Shown here piece after piece: positions 24,055 to 33,202 of a DNA stretch of 37,783 nt. This DNA is from Rhodospirillales bacterium. GTDB taxonomy: Bacteria; Pseudomonadota; Alphaproteobacteria; ATCC43930; CGMCC-115725. The stretch is taken from NCBI GenBank assembly GCA_028288725.1, contig JAQGIC010000106.1, positions 1 to 37,783 of the forward strand, written 5' to 3'. Under the pieces are notes generated by a model. That model was not told the DNA's origin, did no database searches, and was given only the letters and a program-made list of their open reading frames with translations. The first letter of the stretch is position 1. The number at the start of each line of letters is the position of its first letter. The position numbers and the translations under genes were made by a program.

Positions 24055-25326
24055 CTACCCCGCCAACCGCTTTTCCAGCCAGGCCGCCGCCTCGATCGCG
24101 GCGGCGTCCCGGCCGACGGGGGCCACCACCTGCACGCCCAGCGGCAATCCCGCCGGGTCCCGCAGCCCGGGCACATTGATCGCGGGCGTGCCGGCCAGGG
24201 TCCAGAGCCGGTTGAACAGGGGATCGCCCGTGCCCGCCTCGCGCAACGGCGCCACGCCGGCCGCACTCGGGCTGATCAGCACATCGACGCCGGCGAAGAT
24301 GGCATCGAGAGCGGCCGCCAGCCGCGGCACCAGCGCGCGGTCGCGCGCGTAATCCGCGCGGCTCGTCGCGCGGCCCTCGGTCAACAGTTCCTGCAGCTTG
24401 GGCGACAGGCGGGGCCACTGGGCATCGGCCTCGTAGGCCAGCGCGTGGGCCGCCTCGAACGCCATGATGCGCTTCTGCGCCGCCAGCACCGCCGCGACCT
24501 CGGCCGGCAATTCGCACTCGACCAGTTCGGCGCCGGCCAACCGTCCGGGCAGCGACAGGAACGCCGCCTGCATCTCGGCCGAGGCCGCGTCCCAGGCGGG
24601 TGAGCGGCACAGCCCGATCCGGCGCGGACGATCGGCCCGTTCGGCCGCCGCCCGCAGGTCCAGCCCGGTGACCGCTTCGACGAACAGGGCGACATCGGCG
24701 ACACTCGCGCCCAGCACGCCGATTGTGTCGAGCGTGACCGCCAGGGGCTTCACCCCGGCCGGATCGATCAGGCCGAAACTGGGCTTATAGCCGACGATGC
24801 CGCAGAACGCCGCCGGCCGGACGATGGAGCCCGCGGTCTGGGTTCCGGTAGCGAGCGGCACCATGCCGGCGCCGACCGCGGCGGCCGACCCGCTGGACGA
24901 GCCGCCGGGGGTGCGGGCGGCATCATGCGGATTGACCGTCGGCCCGGCGCCGAAATAGGCGAATTCGGTCGTGACCGTCTTGCCGACGACGAGCGCGCCG
25001 GCACGGCGCGCCAACGCCACCACGGCGGCGTCATGGGGCGGCTGCCAATCCCGATAGATCGGCGAGCCGCAGCGCGTCGGCAGATCGTGGGTCGCCATGA
25101 TGTCCTTGATGCCGATCGGCACGCCATGGAGCAGCCCTGTGTCGGGCCCCCGATCGAGCGCCCGGGCCGCCGCGATGGCGGGTTCGCGCGCCAACGCCAC
25201 CCAGGCCTGGAGCACGGCCTCGCGCTTGTCGATCCGCTCGAACGCCTGGCGCACCGCGGCCTCGGCCGAGAGCGCCCCCGCGGCGATCCGGCGCCGGATG
25301 CCGATGGCGGAATTGTCTTCGATCAT
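24055..25326 (-). CDS. Amidase, amidase-signature family
   Basis: A 423-residue amidase-signature hydrolase that cleaves a C-N amide bond. The Ser-cisSer-Lys triad is complete: K74 in GVPIGIKDIM, cis-Ser S143 in TPGGSSSGSAAAV and nucleophile S167 in GTQTAGSIVRPAAF. Length fits stand-alone amidases. The C-terminal region carries LAGTPAINVPGLRDPAGLPLGVQVV, the conserved end strand. There is no GatC or GatB gene nearby, so this is not the tRNA amidotransferase subunit. It converges on the NitT/TauT operon; a role in using an amide taken up by that transporter is only a guess from neighbourhood. Confidence 0.93.
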   Translation of the reverse strand: MIEDNSAIGIRRRIAAGALSAEAAVRQAFERIDKREAVLQAWVALAREPAIAAARALDRGPDTGLLHGVPIGIKDIMATHDLPTRCGSPIYRDWQPPHDAAVVALARRAGALVVGKTVTTEFAYFGAGPTVNPHDAARTPGGSSSGSAAAVGAGMVPLATGTQTAGSIVRPAAFCGIVGYKPSFGLIDPAGVKPLAVTLDTIGVLGASVADVALFVEAVTGLDLRAAAERADRPRRIGLCRSPAWDAASAEMQAAFLSLPGRLAGAELVECELPAEVAAVLAAQKRIMAFEAAHALAYEADAQWPRLSPKLQELLTEGRATSRADYARDRALVPRLAAALDAIFAGVDVLISPSAAGVAPLREAGTGDPLFNRLWTLAGTPAINVPGLRDPAGLPLGVQVVAPVGRDAAAIEAAAWLEKRLAG

Positions 25327-25786
25327 TATCCTTCTCCCCTATCCGGTCCCGGAGTGTAGCGTCCCGGCGCCCGGTGGCGAGCTGATTTCATCCGAGCCGC
25401 CGGCGCCGCTCCTCGAGATCGGCGAGCGGTCGCCGCACTAGGCGGTTCGACGGCGCCACCAAGCGCGACATGATCGCGATGCCGAGCGCCACGCGCGCGG
25501 CATCAATCCGCGAAAAGCCGAACGAGGCGGCGCAGGCGCGGCGCGGTCCCGAGCGTGTAGCCGACCAGCGCGCCGGGATCGAGCGAGATGGCGGTGCCGC
25601 CGCCGGCCCCGGGCGAGCCGCACCACGTCCGGAGCGCGCCATCCGCCCGGCAATAAACGCCGGTCCGGCAGGGTTTGCGGCCATGGGCAACATCAGCGAC
25701 AGCATAAGTCACTGATTTAAAAAGATTCTACCTCTGGTTCGTTTCTTGCTTCGTTCCCGGAACCGCCTCTGTTCCCGAGAGTCTCC
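25327..25786. other. Intergenic region with no convincing gene
   Basis: 460 bases between the amidase start and the EF-hand gene. Short minus-strand frames at 25388-25705 and 25503-25712 are Arg/Pro/Ala-rich and match nothing I know. One ends in a PLADLEERRRRLG tail and the other reads PGAGGGTAISLDPGALVGY, so they could be frameshifted pieces of an eroded gene, but I cannot support that. The last 80 bases are AT-richer and probably hold the EF-hand gene promoter. Confidence 0.5.
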
Positions 25787-26698
25787 ATGCAAGTCAGCAG
25801 CACCAGCGGATCGTCGATCACCCAACTGATGACGATGCTGCAACAGCTCTATCATCCGGATAGCGGCTCGACGGCGTCCACCTCGTCGACCGTCGCCCAG
25901 CAGGCGGCGACAGCGACCGCGGTCAGCAATTCCATCGCGGCGAGCAAGTTCCTCGGTAACAGCTCCTTGAGCAACGCCAGCCTGATGACGCTGCTGCAAT
26001 CGCAGTCGTTCGACGATGCCGCGACCTCTCGGGTGACCGGGCAGGCCTCGGATGCGACTTATGCCAAATGGGCCGCGACCGCCGACAAGAACGGAAATGG
26101 CCTGATCAGCAAGGCCGAGTTCGAGGCGGCGGTGCCGTCGAACATCACGACCGCCCAGGCCGACCAGCTGTTCGCCGGCATCGATACCAAGGGTACGGGC
26201 AGCGTCACGGCGACGCAGTTGCGGCAGGGTCTGGCGGCGGCGATCGCGGCCGGCCCGGTCCAAGCAGCACCGACCGGCGGCACCCATCGGCTGTTCGCGG
26301 CTCTGGACACCAATGGCGACGGCCACGTGACCAAGGCCGAGCTCGAGAAGGACCGCGCCTCGGGCCTCACCAAGAAACAGGCCGACGCCGTCTTCGCCAA
26401 GCTCGATACCAACGGCGACGGCACCCTGACCCCGGCGGAATTCGCGCAGGCCCTGGTCGGCAGCGGCGCCGCCGCGGCATCGGCCGGAACCGCGTCCAAC
26501 GCCGCCGGCTCGTCAAGCCAGGCGCGCGCGCTCCAGATCCTGTCCCAGCTCGCGTCCAGCAGCACGAGCAGCACCAATTCGCTGCTCGACAATGCTTTCA
26601 CCAGCGTCGTCAACACGCTGGGTGCGAACCAGCAATCGGCGAATTCGATCCAGAACAGCACCGACAGTCTGGCGAGCTTTCTCGCCGGGCTCGGCTAG
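25787..26698 (+). CDS. EF-hand calcium-binding protein with Ser/Ala-rich flanks
   Basis: A 303-residue protein with four EF-hand loops. Loop 1 is D100-E111 (DKNGNGLISKAE), loop 3 is D174-E185 (DTNGDGHVTKAE) and loop 4 is D207-E218 (DTNGDGTLTPAE); all fit the canonical 12-residue pattern. Loop 2, D133-Q144 (DTKGTGSVTATQ), lacks the terminal Glu and is probably weak or non-binding. The N-terminal 90 and C-terminal 80 residues are low-complexity Ser/Thr/Ala/Gln sequence. No classical signal peptide is present (MQVSSTSGSSITQLM). Such alphaproteobacterial EF-hand proteins are often exported without a classical signal or buffer calcium; the role here is unknown. ATG 25787 has only a weak GAGAG upstream. 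Confidence 0.88.
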   Translation: MQVSSTSGSSITQLMTMLQQLYHPDSGSTASTSSTVAQQAATATAVSNSIAASKFLGNSSLSNASLMTLLQSQSFDDAATSRVTGQASDATYAKWAATADKNGNGLISKAEFEAAVPSNITTAQADQLFAGIDTKGTGSVTATQLRQGLAAAIAAGPVQAAPTGGTHRLFAALDTNGDGHVTKAELEKDRASGLTKKQADAVFAKLDTNGDGTLTPAEFAQALVGSGAAAASAGTASNAAGSSSQARALQILSQLASSSTSSTNSLLDNAFTSVVNTLGANQQSANSIQNSTDSLASFLAGLG

Positions 26699-26894
26699 AG
26701 CCCGATCGCTCCCTCGCGAAATGCGTGACCGACCGTAAATTTTTCCGGCCTGTCACGCTAAGTTCAAACTCCCCTGCTACCCCTTGAGGCCTCCCAAGCC
26801 CTTTGAATGCCGATGCGCGCCTCCCGCGTGCCGGAGCATTCGCGCGCACTTTGGTCACCGGAATTTTCCGCTAAACCTCTGGGGGGATCCCATC

Positions 26895-28940
26895 ATGACT
26901 TCACGCAGATGTCTGCGCGCGGGCTGCTCGGCGCTTGCCTTGCTGGCCACGCTGCATCCGTTCATGGCCGTCGCCGCCACCGGCGCGCTGGTCGAGGCGG
27001 CACCCAAGTCGGGTGCCGAGGTTCAGCAGTTCGCCAGCGATCCCGGCCGCGAGCCGTTCCTGTCCACGGCGGAGAAAATCGCGCTGCTGCGCCAAAAAGT
27101 GAAATATGTCTTCGTGCTGTTCCAGGAGAACCGCTCGTTCGATTTCTATTTCGGGACCTATCCCGGCGCCCGCGGCCTGTTCTCGCAGAAGCCCGGCGCC
27201 ACGCCCGGCTTCACCCAGCCGCTCGTCAATACCGACGGCACGGTCGGCACGATCCAGCCGTTCCTGATCCCTGAGACGGTGACCGCCGCCGGCGGCAAGA
27301 CGGTGTCGATCTTTCCGGCCGATACGGATTCGGTCGATCATTCGCACAAGGGCATCGACAACAGCCTGAACGTCGATCGCGACGGCATCGCCGCCAACGA
27401 CCGCTATGCGTTGAACGAGGAAGGCCTGACGACCAAGGCCGGCAAGATCGTCTCGACGGCGACCGGCCTGCCCGCGGCCGCACCGCCGACCCTGGTCCAG
27501 AAGCAGCGCGGCGAACTGGTCATGGGCCATATCGATTGCACGACGGCGCCGTTCATGTGGCAATTCGCCGACCGCTTCGCGCTGTTCGACAATTTCCACC
27601 AGACCATCATCGGCCCGTCGACGCCGAACGCCATCGCCATGATCGCCGGCCAGTCGGGCGAAACCCAATGGGCGCTGCATCCGGAGCAGGCGAGCAGCAA
27701 TACCGGCAGCCCCGTCGTGACGACGAGCGGTGGCGAGCCGATCGTGGGCGACCCGGGGCCGTTCCCCGGCTCGAACCTGGATTTCTCGACCGTGAAGCCG
27801 CCGTACAATCCCGGCGACGAGAACCCGGCCAAGCCGGCGCTGAACCAGACCTATGCCTCGCTGCCGCTGTCGTTCATGGGCAGCCAGATCGAGCAGACGA
27901 TCCAGAGCGACGAAAATCCGGCACTCGACCTGCTCGACGTGCAGGACGACATCAAGGCGATCTGGAACCGGCATCTGAGCCCGGTCAATTGGGGCTGGTA
28001 CCAGGAGGGCTATGACCACGAGCCGACCGAGGCGGGCGGCACCGCGAGCCACGCCAGCTACATCATCCACCATAACGGCCCGCAATATTTCGGCTATGTC
28101 GGCGACAATCCAAAGGTCGCTTCCAACCTGCACGGCCTCGGCGATTTCTTCGCCGACGTCACGGCGGACAAGCTGCCGGCCCAGGGCGGCGTGTTCTATG
28201 TCCGCGGCGGCTATTCCAACAACGACGGCCTGAAGCCGCTCGACCCGAACCCGGCGGTTCAGGCGAATTTCACCGGCAACGACGATCACCCGGGCTATTC
28301 CGACCTGCAGATCAGCGAGGCGCTGCTGGCCGACGAGGTCAACGCCATCGCCGCCAGTCCCTATTGGAAGGACAGCGCGATCGTCATCACCTATGACGAG
28401 ACCGACGGGCTCTATGACCATGAGGCGCCGGTCATCCGCTCGCACGATCCCGAGGGCGCACCGCTCGGCGCCGGCCCGCGCGTCCCGGCCATCGTCATCT
28501 CGCCTTATGGCCGCGCCCACGTGATCAGCCACGAATATTCCGAACATGGCTCGGTCATCAAATTCATCGACCGGTTGTTCGACCTGACTCCGCTCGCCTT
28601 CCTGCCGGACGAGGTCAAGGCCCGCAAGCTGGGCAAGCAGCAGTTCGGCCAGGAGAATCTCGGGCCCTCCGACGGGTACCCGGGCCAGGGCGAGCTGTTG
28701 ACCGCGTTCGACAATGCCCGCCTGACCGGACAGGCTCCGCCCTTGCCGGCGAGCTATGCCACCATCGCCGATGCCCAGGTGAAACACCTGCCGCATTACG
28801 ACGGCCAGGGCTGCTACGCGCTCAACATCGTGCCGACCGACTATGTCGGCGGCAAATTGCTCGATCCGGCGCCGGCCGATTTCAATCCGCGGCCGGGCAC
28901 GACGCCCGGCATTCCGACCTCGGGCACCTGGACGCCCTGA
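26895..28940 (+). CDS. Secreted phosphoesterase, phospholipase C/acid phosphatase family
   Basis: A 681-residue exported phosphoesterase of the PF04185 type (non-haemolytic phospholipase C, AcpA-like acid phosphatase). The start is ATG 26895 after a G-rich GGGGGGAT site. The frame open to 26784 is ignored because residues from 26895 form the signal peptide (cleavage after AVA, about residue 27). The metal-site opener FVLFQENRSFDFYFGTYPGARG is at residues 73-94. The nucleophile region GPSTPNAIAMIAG lies near residues 240-252, and the second metal site TYDETDGLYDHEAP near residue 500. It hydrolyses phosphate monoesters or phospholipid head groups, likely for phosphate scavenging. Pho-box half-sites upstream are unconvincing. 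Confidence 0.92.
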   Translation: MTSRRCLRAGCSALALLATLHPFMAVAATGALVEAAPKSGAEVQQFASDPGREPFLSTAEKIALLRQKVKYVFVLFQENRSFDFYFGTYPGARGLFSQKPGATPGFTQPLVNTDGTVGTIQPFLIPETVTAAGGKTVSIFPADTDSVDHSHKGIDNSLNVDRDGIAANDRYALNEEGLTTKAGKIVSTATGLPAAAPPTLVQKQRGELVMGHIDCTTAPFMWQFADRFALFDNFHQTIIGPSTPNAIAMIAGQSGETQWALHPEQASSNTGSPVVTTSGGEPIVGDPGPFPGSNLDFSTVKPPYNPGDENPAKPALNQTYASLPLSFMGSQIEQTIQSDENPALDLLDVQDDIKAIWNRHLSPVNWGWYQEGYDHEPTEAGGTASHASYIIHHNGPQYFGYVGDNPKVASNLHGLGDFFADVTADKLPAQGGVFYVRGGYSNNDGLKPLDPNPAVQANFTGNDDHPGYSDLQISEALLADEVNAIAASPYWKDSAIVITYDETDGLYDHEAPVIRSHDPEGAPLGAGPRVPAIVISPYGRAHVISHEYSEHGSVIKFIDRLFDLTPLAFLPDEVKARKLGKQQFGQENLGPSDGYPGQGELLTAFDNARLTGQAPPLPASYATIADAQVKHLPHYDGQGCYALNIVPTDYVGGKLLDPAPADFNPRPGTTPGIPTSGTWTP

Positions 28941-29008
28941 TCGGATCTGGGACCGGGCGCCGTCGCCCGGTCCCGTCGCCACCGTCGACTTTTGCGGAGT
29001 GCTGCTGC

Positions 29009-29953
29009 ATGCGCAGAGCTTTCATCGCCCTTCTGGCGCTTGCCGGCGTCCTGGCGACGTCCGACGCCCGAGCCGGCGCCACGCTCGACCGGATCCACAC
29101 GACGCAGCTTTTGACTTGCGGCACCACCACCGCCCCGGACGATTATTCGAAAAGCTGGACCCACGGCAATCTGCAGCGCTTGGCCGCCGACTATTGCCAG
29201 GCGCTCGCCATCGCCACGTTGGGCGAGCGGGGCGGGACCCGGCTGATCGGCTTTCCCGCGCGCGACCAGGCCCTGGCGGCGGTCAAATCGGGCAAGATCC
29301 AGATCCTGATCGGCGACACGCCCGATCCGGCCGACGCGACGCTGTATCGCGCCGCCTATGGCCCGAGTCTGTTCGAGGACGGCCAGGGCTTCCTCGTGCC
29401 CAAGGCGGCCGACATCCATCGGCTGGAGGATCTGGCGGGCCGGCAGATCTGCTACATCGCCGGCACCGCCGCCGACCGGAACCTGGTCGCCGGCTTCCAG
29501 GCACGCGGCATCGCCTATCTGCCGTTTCCGTTCGAGGAGATGGGCGAGATGGCGGCGGCGCTGGTGACCGGCCATTGCACCGCCATCACCGCCGACCGTT
29601 CGGCGCTCGCCGTCATGCGCAGCGGCTTCCATGGCCGGGCCGCCGATTTCGCCATCCTGAGCCAGACCATCACGGCCGAGCCGCTGGCCCCGGTCTATCG
29701 CGGGGGCGACCCGGCCTGGGCCGCCGTCGTCGATCGCACGGTCGGGACGCTGGCCGAGGCCGAGCGCCTGGGCGTGACCCGGGCGAATGCCGCGACGATG
29801 GCGACCAGCACCGATCCCGCGATCGCGCGGTTGATGCGGACCCCGGCGGCCCGTGCGATCCCCAAGCTCGGCAACCAGGGCGAAATCTTCGCCCGCGACC
29901 TGGGCGAGCAGTCGCCGCTGCATCTGGAACGGCAGGCGGCGCTAAGCCACTGA
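29009..29953 (+). CDS. Periplasmic solute-binding-protein-like gene next to the phosphoesterase
   Basis: A 314-residue secreted protein resembling family 3 solute-binding proteins of the general amino-acid (AapJ) type. The signal peptide spans residues 1-22 (cleavage after ARA). A cysteine in LLTCGTTTAPDDYSK, then WTHGNLQRLAADYCQALAIA, mirror the start of that family, and DLAGRQICYIAGTAADRNL and ITADRSALAVMRS follow. A conserved disulfide is likely. It is 68 bases downstream of the phosphoesterase on the same strand and may be co-transcribed. No permease gene adjoins. A redeployed binding-protein fold with an accessory or sensing role is possible. Confidence 0.75.
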   Translation: MRRAFIALLALAGVLATSDARAGATLDRIHTTQLLTCGTTTAPDDYSKSWTHGNLQRLAADYCQALAIATLGERGGTRLIGFPARDQALAAVKSGKIQILIGDTPDPADATLYRAAYGPSLFEDGQGFLVPKAADIHRLEDLAGRQICYIAGTAADRNLVAGFQARGIAYLPFPFEEMGEMAAALVTGHCTAITADRSALAVMRSGFHGRAADFAILSQTITAEPLAPVYRGGDPAWAAVVDRTVGTLAEAERLGVTRANAATMATSTDPAIARLMRTPAARAIPKLGNQGEIFARDLGEQSPLHLERQAALSH

Positions 29954-29959
29954 TTTAAA

Positions 29960-29990
29960 CGCCCTATCCCGCCGTTCGCGGGCGAGGGCG
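29960..29990. terminator. GC hairpin after the binding-protein-like gene
   Basis: CGCCCT (29960-29965) with CCCGC (29968-29972) pairs with GCGGG (29978-29982) and AGGGCG (29985-29990), leaving an internal loop of AT opposite CG. It begins 6 bases after the stop at 29953. No T-run follows. It shares the CCCGC/GCGGG core with hairpins at 24004 and 33203. Confidence 0.5.
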
Positions 29991-30128
29991 CCGAGCGTGA
30001 GCAAGGCGGGTTGTGCGGAACGCGTAGGCTCCTACCGAACAAGACCCCAGCCATGCGGGCTCCGCGCTCGACGGACCTGTCCGGTTCATCCCATGATCGG
30101 GAAAACCCTGGGAGGATGCGGGCAGCCG

Positions 30129-31379
30129 ATGAGCGCGCTGAAATCGCCGATGCCGACACCGAGCGTGACGCTGCCGCGGCCGGCCCCGGGTCTTACCCGC
30201 CTTCAATCCATCCTCATGATGGCCGGCCTGGTGCTGGTCGGCCTCAATCTGCGCCCGGCCCTGTCGGGTGTGGCGCCGCTGCTGCGCGAGATCCGCGGAC
30301 AACTGGACCTGTCGACCGCGGCGGGCGGGCTCCTGACCACGGCGCCGGTCCTGTGCCTGGGCCTGTTCGGCCCGGCCGCCCCGCGCCTCGCCCGCCGTTT
30401 CGGCATCGAGCGGACCGTGTTCGCGGTCATGATCCTGCTGGCGTTCGGCACGGCGCTCCGGAGCCTGGGCGGGGCCCCGCTCCTGTTCCTGGGCGCTATC
30501 GTCTGCGGCGCCTCGATCGGCATCATCGGCGTGCTGCTGCCCGGCTTGGTCAAGCGCGATTTCCCGACCCGGATGGGCATGGCGACCGGGGCCTATACCA
30601 TGGCGCTGTGCTTCGGCGCCGCCGCCGCCGCCGGCCTGACCGCGCCCGCCGAACATTGGCTGGCCGGATTGGGCATCCCGGGCGACTGGCGGCCGGCGCT
30701 GGCCATCTGGGCCGTCCCGGCCCTGATCGCGACCATGGTTTGGGCGCCACAGCTGGCCCGCGCCCGGCGGACACCGGCAGCCCAGGCGCGCCCGCCGGTG
30801 CGCGGGCTATGGCGCCAGCCGCTTGCGTGGCAGGTGACCCTGTTCATGGGGCTGCAAAGCTCGCTGTCCTATTGCGTGTTCGGCTGGCTCGCCCCGATCC
30901 TGCAGGATCGCGGGCTGACGGTCGTTCAAAGCGGCTTCGTCGTCTCGGTCTCGGCCCTGCTGCAGGTCGCCAGCGCGATGGTCGCCCCGATGCTGACCAA
31001 CAAGGGCCCCGACCAGCGCTGGCTGGTGGTGCTGACCCTGGGCCTGGTGATCACCGGGCTGATGGGCGCGGTCGCGGCCCCGCTCTCGACCCTGTGGTTC
31101 TGGGCCGCGATCCTGGGCCTGGGCCAGGGCTCGACCTTCGCGGTCGCCCTGATGCTGATCGTGCTGCGCAGCCCGACCCCGGAATCCGCCGCCGCCCTGT
31201 CCGGCATGGCCCAAAGCGTCGGCTATACGCTGGCCGCCATGGGCCCGCTCGCCGTCGGCGTGATCAAGGACCAGACCGGCAGCTGGGACGCGGTGCAGCT
31301 GCTGTTCGTCGGACTGGCCGCGGCCTGCGTGCTGGCCGGGCTGGGGGCCGGACGCAACAGGATGGTCACGACCCGCTGA
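30129..31379 (+). CDS. MFS transporter, CynX/NimT family
   Basis: A 416-residue, twelve-helix major-facilitator permease resembling CynX/NimT (cyanate or nitroimidazole-type transport). The start is placed at ATG 30129 after a GGGAGGATG site, with a longer frame open upstream to 29997. Family marks are VGLNLRPALSGVAPLLREI at the first helix, GLLTTAPVLCLGLFGPAAPRLARRFG between helices 2 and 3, and the central QPLAWQVTLFMGLQSSLSY at helix 7. Substrate is uncertain because this family is poorly characterised. It has no obvious partner gene and converges on the DUF2189 gene at 31428. Confidence 0.9.
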   Translation: MSALKSPMPTPSVTLPRPAPGLTRLQSILMMAGLVLVGLNLRPALSGVAPLLREIRGQLDLSTAAGGLLTTAPVLCLGLFGPAAPRLARRFGIERTVFAVMILLAFGTALRSLGGAPLLFLGAIVCGASIGIIGVLLPGLVKRDFPTRMGMATGAYTMALCFGAAAAAGLTAPAEHWLAGLGIPGDWRPALAIWAVPALIATMVWAPQLARARRTPAAQARPPVRGLWRQPLAWQVTLFMGLQSSLSYCVFGWLAPILQDRGLTVVQSGFVVSVSALLQVASAMVAPMLTNKGPDQRWLVVLTLGLVITGLMGAVAAPLSTLWFWAAILGLGQGSTFAVALMLIVLRSPTPESAAALSGMAQSVGYTLAAMGPLAVGVIKDQTGSWDAVQLLFVGLAAACVLAGLGAGRNRMVTTR

Positions 31380-31427
31380 TCATGACCGGACCGGGTCCGG
31401 CCATGACGTCGAAAGACCGTCAGTCCC

Positions 31428-32291
31428 TCAGCGCGGCACGAGCTTGCGATAGAGGTGCCAGGTCGCGTGGCCCAGCACCGGCATGACCACGATCAGCCCG
31501 ACGAAGGCGGGGATCGAGCCCAGCACCAGGCCGCCCGTGACCATCAGCCCCCACAGTGCCATCGGGACCGGGTTGACCAGAACCGCGCGGACCGAGGTCC
31601 AGATCGCCGTATCGACGCCGACCGGACGATCGAGCAGCAGCGGGAACGCGATGGCGCCGATCGCCAGCGCCACGACCGCGAACAGGAATCCGACGCCGAT
31701 GCCGACCCCGATCATGGTCCAGCCCGGCGCGGTGGTCAGCGCCGCCTGGACGAACGCGTCGATCGACACCGGCGGTTCGGGCCCGAGCGTGACCATGTAG
31801 ATCGTCTCTGCCGCGACCAGCCAGGCGACATAGAGCGCCATCAGCATGCAGCCGAGCACGGCGATCGCCCCCCAGGACGGCGAACGGAACGCACCCAGCG
31901 CATCGGACCAGCGGACCGGCGCGCCCTGCTCGCGCCGGCGGCTCAATTCATAGAGGCCGACACCGGCGAACGGCCCGATCAGCGCGAAGCCGGCGGCGAG
32001 CGGGAACAGCAGCGGCACCAGATCATGCCCGAGGGCGGCCTGCGCCAGCACGATGCCGATCAGCGGATAGATCAGCGACAGGAAGATCACGTCGGTGCGG
32101 TAGGCCCTGAAATCGGCGAAGCCCTGCACGATCGCCGCCCACAGATCGGCGGCGCGGATGCGGCGTACGTCCGGGGCGAGCGTGTTGAGATCTTCCTTGG
32201 GATGATAGACTGCGTGGCTGGCGTGTTCGACCACGGACGCCATCAGCCTGACTTGTGTCATGCCCCATTCGACGGGGTTTTGGATGGTCAT
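31428..32291 (-). CDS. DUF2189 domain-containing inner-membrane protein
   Basis: A 287-residue integral membrane protein matching the DUF2189 pattern seen in alphaproteobacteria. The N-terminus has a soluble stretch ending VRRIRAADLWAAIVQGFADF, followed by about six helices (the first is VIFLSLIYPLIGIVLAQAAL, the third WGAIAVLGCMLMALYVAWLV). A GLYELSRRREQG loop links helices 2 and 3. Function of the family is unknown; some members sit near respiratory genes. ATG 32291 is used because the region upstream (32292-32469) shows no extension of the frame or other gene. Confidence 0.85.
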   Translation of the reverse strand: MTIQNPVEWGMTQVRLMASVVEHASHAVYHPKEDLNTLAPDVRRIRAADLWAAIVQGFADFRAYRTDVIFLSLIYPLIGIVLAQAALGHDLVPLLFPLAAGFALIGPFAGVGLYELSRRREQGAPVRWSDALGAFRSPSWGAIAVLGCMLMALYVAWLVAAETIYMVTLGPEPPVSIDAFVQAALTTAPGWTMIGVGIGVGFLFAVVALAIGAIAFPLLLDRPVGVDTAIWTSVRAVLVNPVPMALWGLMVTGGLVLGSIPAFVGLIVVMPVLGHATWHLYRKLVPR

Positions 32292-32469
32292 GCGACTTCC
32301 TCCCGAACTTTTGTCCGAGGGGTCGCGGGTGGGCCGCGTCTGGATCGCTTCCTAAGGACCTTCACGGACGATCCAGCCGCCGGTCGCTGAAGCACCGCAA
32401 CCCGACCGGAAAAGCATACGCCGAACCGCCCTCGCGTCAATCACACGAGGGCGTGAGCGCTGCCTTGCC

Positions 32470-33108
32470 TCAAGCCGGCCCGCGCCTTCCCACCGTGAAC
32501 ATCAGCTTCGGGATCGCCTCGCGCAGCGCCGCGCGCAGCGCCGGCTCGTCGGCCGCCGCCGCCTCGGCCAGCACCCGGCGGGGCGCGCGCTGCACGATCC
32601 GGGCCCGGGCGCGGCCGTCCGGGCCGGCGACGATCTCGGCGAAGATCTCCGACGGCTTGGCCCCGCGGATGGCGCGCTGGAACTGGACCTGGCCGACCCC
32701 GTCGTCCAGATCGTAGATCGGCAGCTGCGGCCCCTTGGCCCCGGCGTCGGGCAGCTCGGCCGGCACCTCCTGCTCGTGCGCCACGATCGCGCGATGGCGG
32801 CTCAAGGTCAGCGACAGCAATTTTTCAGGCGCGAGGTCGGTCTGGAACTGGATTTCCCAGGTCTCGCCGCTCGACGACAGTTCGGCGATCAGCGCGAACA
32901 TGTCGTCGCAGTCGGCCTCGTGCGAGCAGGTGACGAAGCCCAGCCGGCCGTCCTGATCGACCACCCGATCGTCTTCTTCCGGAAAACCCAGATTATCCAG
33001 CGCGTTGGACATGGCGCGGATCGAGGCGACGAGGACCGAGGTCACGTGCAGCGGAGCCGGCGAGGCATCGGCCCCGGTCGGGCTTTGGTCGGAATCGCCG
33101 TTTGCCAT
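32470..33108 (-). CDS. Acidic protein of unknown function
   Basis: A 212-residue soluble protein that I do not recognise. The N-terminal 20 residues are Ser/Asp/Pro-rich and likely disordered. A compact part follows (HVTSVLVASIRAMSNALDNL, then GRLGFVTCSHEADCDDMFAL with two Cys), and a Glu/Arg-rich helical C-terminus ends PKLMFTVGRRGPA. No signal peptide or membrane helix is present. It lies 137 bases downstream of the pentapeptide-repeat gene on the same strand, separated by a hairpin at 33203-33237, so co-transcription is uncertain. Upstream of ATG 33108 only a weak GATGAAG is visible. Confidence 0.6.
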   Translation of the reverse strand: MANGDSDQSPTGADASPAPLHVTSVLVASIRAMSNALDNLGFPEEDDRVVDQDGRLGFVTCSHEADCDDMFALIAELSSSGETWEIQFQTDLAPEKLLSLTLSRHRAIVAHEQEVPAELPDAGAKGPQLPIYDLDDGVGQVQFQRAIRGAKPSEIFAEIVAGPDGRARARIVQRAPRRVLAEAAAADEPALRAALREAIPKLMFTVGRRGPA

Positions 33109-33202
33109 TTTTCTTCATCTCAGTTGGAAGCGAATCACGGATGACGACCCTAGCCGAGCCGGGCCGTTGGTCCAACCGATTGATGCAGGGGTCCTCCGTT
33201 CT

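Noticed and set aside
24055-25326. GatA subunit of tRNA amidotransferase
   Set aside because: The amidase triad is shared, but no gatB or gatC is nearby and the length and insertions fit a stand-alone amidase better.
25388-25712. Two short minus-strand frames in the amidase/EF-hand gap as a split gene
   Set aside because: Neither part resembles a known family and both are low-complexity Arg/Pro/Ala sequence.
26738-26775. Possible Pho box (CTGTCAC) upstream of the phosphoesterase gene
   Set aside because: Only one half-site is good. The half-sites 11 bases either side match poorly.
26901-28982. 693-codon minus-strand frame inside the phosphoesterase gene
   Set aside because: No recognisable domain and composition typical of an antisense shadow; the plus-strand enzyme has signal peptide and metal motifs.
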